The position numbers and the translations under genes were made by a program. Below are positions 62,138 through 64,000 of a DNA stretch of 64,000 nucleotides, piece after piece. Numbering within the stretch: the stretch's first letter is position 1; the number at the start of each line of letters is the position of its first letter. This stretch comes from Simmondsia chinensis (taxonomy: Eukaryota > Streptophyta > Magnoliopsida > Caryophyllales > Simmondsiaceae), in contig JAGTTD010000005.1 in assembly GCA_018398585.1 (NCBI GenBank), positions 5,511,355 to 5,575,354 on the forward strand, in the 5' to 3' direction. The notes under the pieces were generated by a model. It saw nothing but the letters and a program-made list of their open reading frames with translations. It made no database searches and was not told the origin of the DNA.

Positions 62138-62191
62138 ATCATAAGGGTGTCTCAGTTGTTGGCGTCTCCTACCCATGCGTAGCGGTGCAGA
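62138..62191 (+). mobile_element. tRNA-SINE head interrupted by an LTR element
   Basis: GGGTGTCTCAGTTGTTGGCG and TCTCCTACCCATGCG match the head of the SINE at 38004-38184 (read on its own strand). The match stops exactly at 62192 where an LTR begins, so the LTR element inserted into this SINE. The rest of the SINE should lie beyond the window. Confidence 0.75.
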
Positions 62192-62678
62192 TGTCACGAC
62201 CCGAGGGAGTCAACGAGCTATTTTCGCTTTTGATTTTTGTAACAACTATGTAATGTAAAATGTAAAATTAGTTAAAGTATAAAATAGTTTAGAATTTTTT
62301 TGAATGTGGCCGGTTGGAGGGAAGAATTAGGGAGGCAAAGGGTAAATTTAAAATTGTAATCATGTAATTACATTAATTAAGTGGGGCTATATCCTAGGGT
62401 CTAAGCTTAGGGGCAGCCGGCCCTCTCCCTCCATTTTTTTGTCTATTTAAACTCATGTAATGTGTGGCTTTTGGATCATCAATCAACAACAAATAATTGA
62501 ATCTTTCCATCTCTTTCTCTTCTCTCAAACCGTCTCCCCCCTCTTTCCCTCTAACTCTAACTTCTCTTCTTCTCTAACTCTCCTCCAAGTCTCTCTCTCT
62601 TCTATTTCTTCTCTAATTCTCCTCTAATTCTCCTTCTCTTTTAAAATCTATCCAAGTCACGGACTTAGATTCGTGACA
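62192..62678 (+). repeat. 5' LTR of a Ty3/gypsy element
   Basis: A 487-bp LTR with perfect inverted ends TGTCACGA...TCGTGACA. It has a TATA-like TCTATTTAAACTC at about 62442 and a CT-rich leader (62500-62640). It is followed by a primer-binding site at 62682 (TGGTATCAGAGCC), complementary to the 3' end of initiator tRNA-Met. Confidence 0.92.
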
Positions 62679-62791
62679 ATGTGGTATCAGAGCCATCTTC
62701 TGATCCGAAGAGGGCTTATCCTATCCTTATTTTTCCCCTATTCGGTTAAAACCGAATCAAAAAAAAAAAAAAACTGGCTATTACAAGAAGC

Positions 62792-64000
62792 ATGTCATCA
62801 ACCGGTCACACCGAAACCAACGAATGGGTCGACGCCGTTGACGGAAGGTTGGTCCGCTTGGAGGAAAGGATGGACCGACTAGAGGAGCAACAAAACCAAA
62901 ACAACACCGAAATGATGGCCACCATGACAAACATGGGGGCAGACATGGCGGAGATGAAGGCGGACATTAGGGCCCTAACCGATGCCGTTGATCGGTTAGT
63001 AAGGGCCCAAGAAAAGAGGCCCGAAGTAGAGACCGTGGCACCAACCGTGGGTGCCCGTGACAACGCCGTGCCCGGAGGGTCCGGCACGTACCCAAGAGCC
63101 GGAGATGGGATCCTCCCTCCACCAACACACTCCTCGAAGCTTAGAAATAACCGTGTCTCACCTTGGGTCATGGATGAAGGAGAATTTAGCCGGAGCCATG
63201 GCAGCAACCGCACCTTGTCCTCCCACACACCAAAGCTCGAGATTCCAAAATTCGAAGGTACGAACCGAATCCGTAAGTGCCTTAAATATTTTCGTTGGTA
63301 TCAAGTGCCCGAACATGAATGGGTGGAATATGCTTCGAGCCATCTTCATGAACATGGGGACATTTGGTTCCATGGGCTTGAGCTTAGACACCCACACATG
63401 ACGTGGCCATTTTTTATGGATGAATTGTGTAAACGTTTTGGAGACCGATCGCTCCAAGACATAGTAGAAGAGTTTAGCAAGACGTCTCAAAGCGGGCCGG
63501 TCGAAGATTATATTTTGAAGTTTGAAGAGTTGAAGAGTTGGATGCTAATTCATCACCCGACATTGAGCGAGGCATACTTTGTCTCGAGCTTTATTAGTGG
63601 GCTTAAGTCCGCCATCCGAGCATCCGTCAAGGAAAGCCGTCCGATCGACCTTAGCATGGCCTTTGAACAGGCCAAACTCCAAGAAGTTGCTGTAACCGAG
63701 ATCAAAACCGCTGCCAAACCTGTTGCCCGACCCAATTTCAGCACACGGCAGGTTCCCAGCAGCCGGCCAGCACCCTCGGCAGCGCCCCAGGGCTCGACCC
63801 AATCCCAGGGGTCCATGTCCAAGCCTGGCAGCACCCGGTCCAGCAGCAACAGCCACGCAGGGTCCAGCGCACCTAGACGAGAGCAGGGCCAATGTTATAA
63901 GTGCCATGAAAAATACTTTCCGGGGCACGTTTGTAAGAAGGCCTTGCAAAGTATGGAAGGTGAAGAGGTTGAAGATGAAGCACAAGAAGAGGAAGTTGCG
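62792..64000 (+). CDS. Ty3/gypsy Gag (3'-partial)
   Basis: The structural capsid/nucleocapsid polyprotein of the retrotransposon. The frame opens at ATG 62792 (MSSTGHTETNEW) and has no stop to the window end, 403 codons. Residues about 18-75 are a heptad-like coiled coil (DGRLVRLEERMDRLEEQQNQ). The gag core spans about 150-310 (LEIPKFEGTNRIRKCLKYFR, EYASSHLHEHGDIWFHGLEL, LCKRFGDRSLQDIVEEFSKT, FISGLKSAIRASVKE). A Ser/Pro/Gln-rich linker follows, then a zinc knuckle CYKCHEKYFPGHVC (residues 368-381) of the spacing common in Ty3/gypsy Gag, and an acidic stretch. The frame probably continues into protease and pol. Confidence 0.92.
   Translation, partial: MSSTGHTETNEWVDAVDGRLVRLEERMDRLEEQQNQNNTEMMATMTNMGADMAEMKADIRALTDAVDRLVRAQEKRPEVETVAPTVGARDNAVPGGSGTYPRAGDGILPPPTHSSKLRNNRVSPWVMDEGEFSRSHGSNRTLSSHTPKLEIPKFEGTNRIRKCLKYFRWYQVPEHEWVEYASSHLHEHGDIWFHGLELRHPHMTWPFFMDELCKRFGDRSLQDIVEEFSKTSQSGPVEDYILKFEELKSWMLIHHPTLSEAYFVSSFISGLKSAIRASVKESRPIDLSMAFEQAKLQEVAVTEIKTAAKPVARPNFSTRQVPSSRPAPSAAPQGSTQSQGSMSKPGSTRSSSNSHAGSSAPRREQGQCYKCHEKYFPGHVCKKALQSMEGEEVEDEAQEEEVA

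Larger units (their letters stand above)
62192..64000 (+). mobile_element. Ty3/gypsy LTR retrotransposon, 5' part (continues beyond window)
   Basis: LTR, primer-binding site and open gag frame in the canonical order. Pol and the 3' LTR are outside the window. The gag frame is uninterrupted for 403 codons and the LTR ends are perfect, so this looks younger than the element at 25943-31509. It inserted into a tRNA-SINE. Confidence 0.92.

Overview
This window is nuclear DNA from a eudicot, most likely a woody one. It has plant intron-exon genes with GT-AG introns, AT-rich spacers and several layers of nested transposable elements. I cannot name the species from the sequence.

Four host genes can be reconstructed. 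(1) 1-9538, + strand: the C-terminal 924 codons of a plant KDM5/JARID1-type histone H3K4 demethylase of the JMJ14/15/18 group, with JmjC, C5HC2 zinc finger, FYRN and FYRC regions in eight exons; the start lies upstream of the window. (2) 10441-15005, - strand: a complete three-exon arabinose-5-phosphate isomerase (SIS domain plus two CBS domains), convergent with gene 1. (3) 33217-37401, + strand: a complete two-exon ankyrin-repeat/GPCR-chaperone-domain (ANKRD13-like) protein. (4) 40635-45411, - strand: a complete seven-coding-exon MYB-CC (PHR1-like) transcription factor. The genes have unrelated functions (chromatin, sugar phosphate, membrane-protein quality control, phosphate signalling) and do not form a functional cluster.

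The rest is mostly mobile DNA. 15.3-18.3 kb: a hAT-type element carrying a nested Mutator-like element, then a second hAT element abutting a Tourist-type MITE. 20.8-21.8 and 59.7-60.5 kb: LINE remnants with an ORF1-like end joined to a T-rich 3' region. 25.9-31.5 kb: a complete but degenerate Ty3/gypsy retrotransposon with both LTRs and a 5-bp target duplication. 48.9-49.4 kb: a related solo LTR. 52.7-54.7 kb: a 5'-truncated L1-type LINE. 55.1-56.5 kb: very small LTR elements (TRIM-like). 62.2-64.0 kb: the 5' end of a second Ty3/gypsy element with an open gag frame running off the window.

The most interesting feature is a family of SINEs that combine a 5S rRNA-derived head, with the internal pol III promoter region, and the 3' tail typical of angiosperm Au/AngioSINE elements. 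At least nine copies or pieces are present. Several are bounded by target-site duplications of 15-21 bp, so the 5S-plus-tail composite moved as one unit. One copy keeps a 120-nt head matching 5S rRNA from base 1. Other copies of the same tail carry different heads, which suggests modular head exchange. SINE3-type (5S-headed) elements are known from animals; I know of none described in plants, but I could not search.
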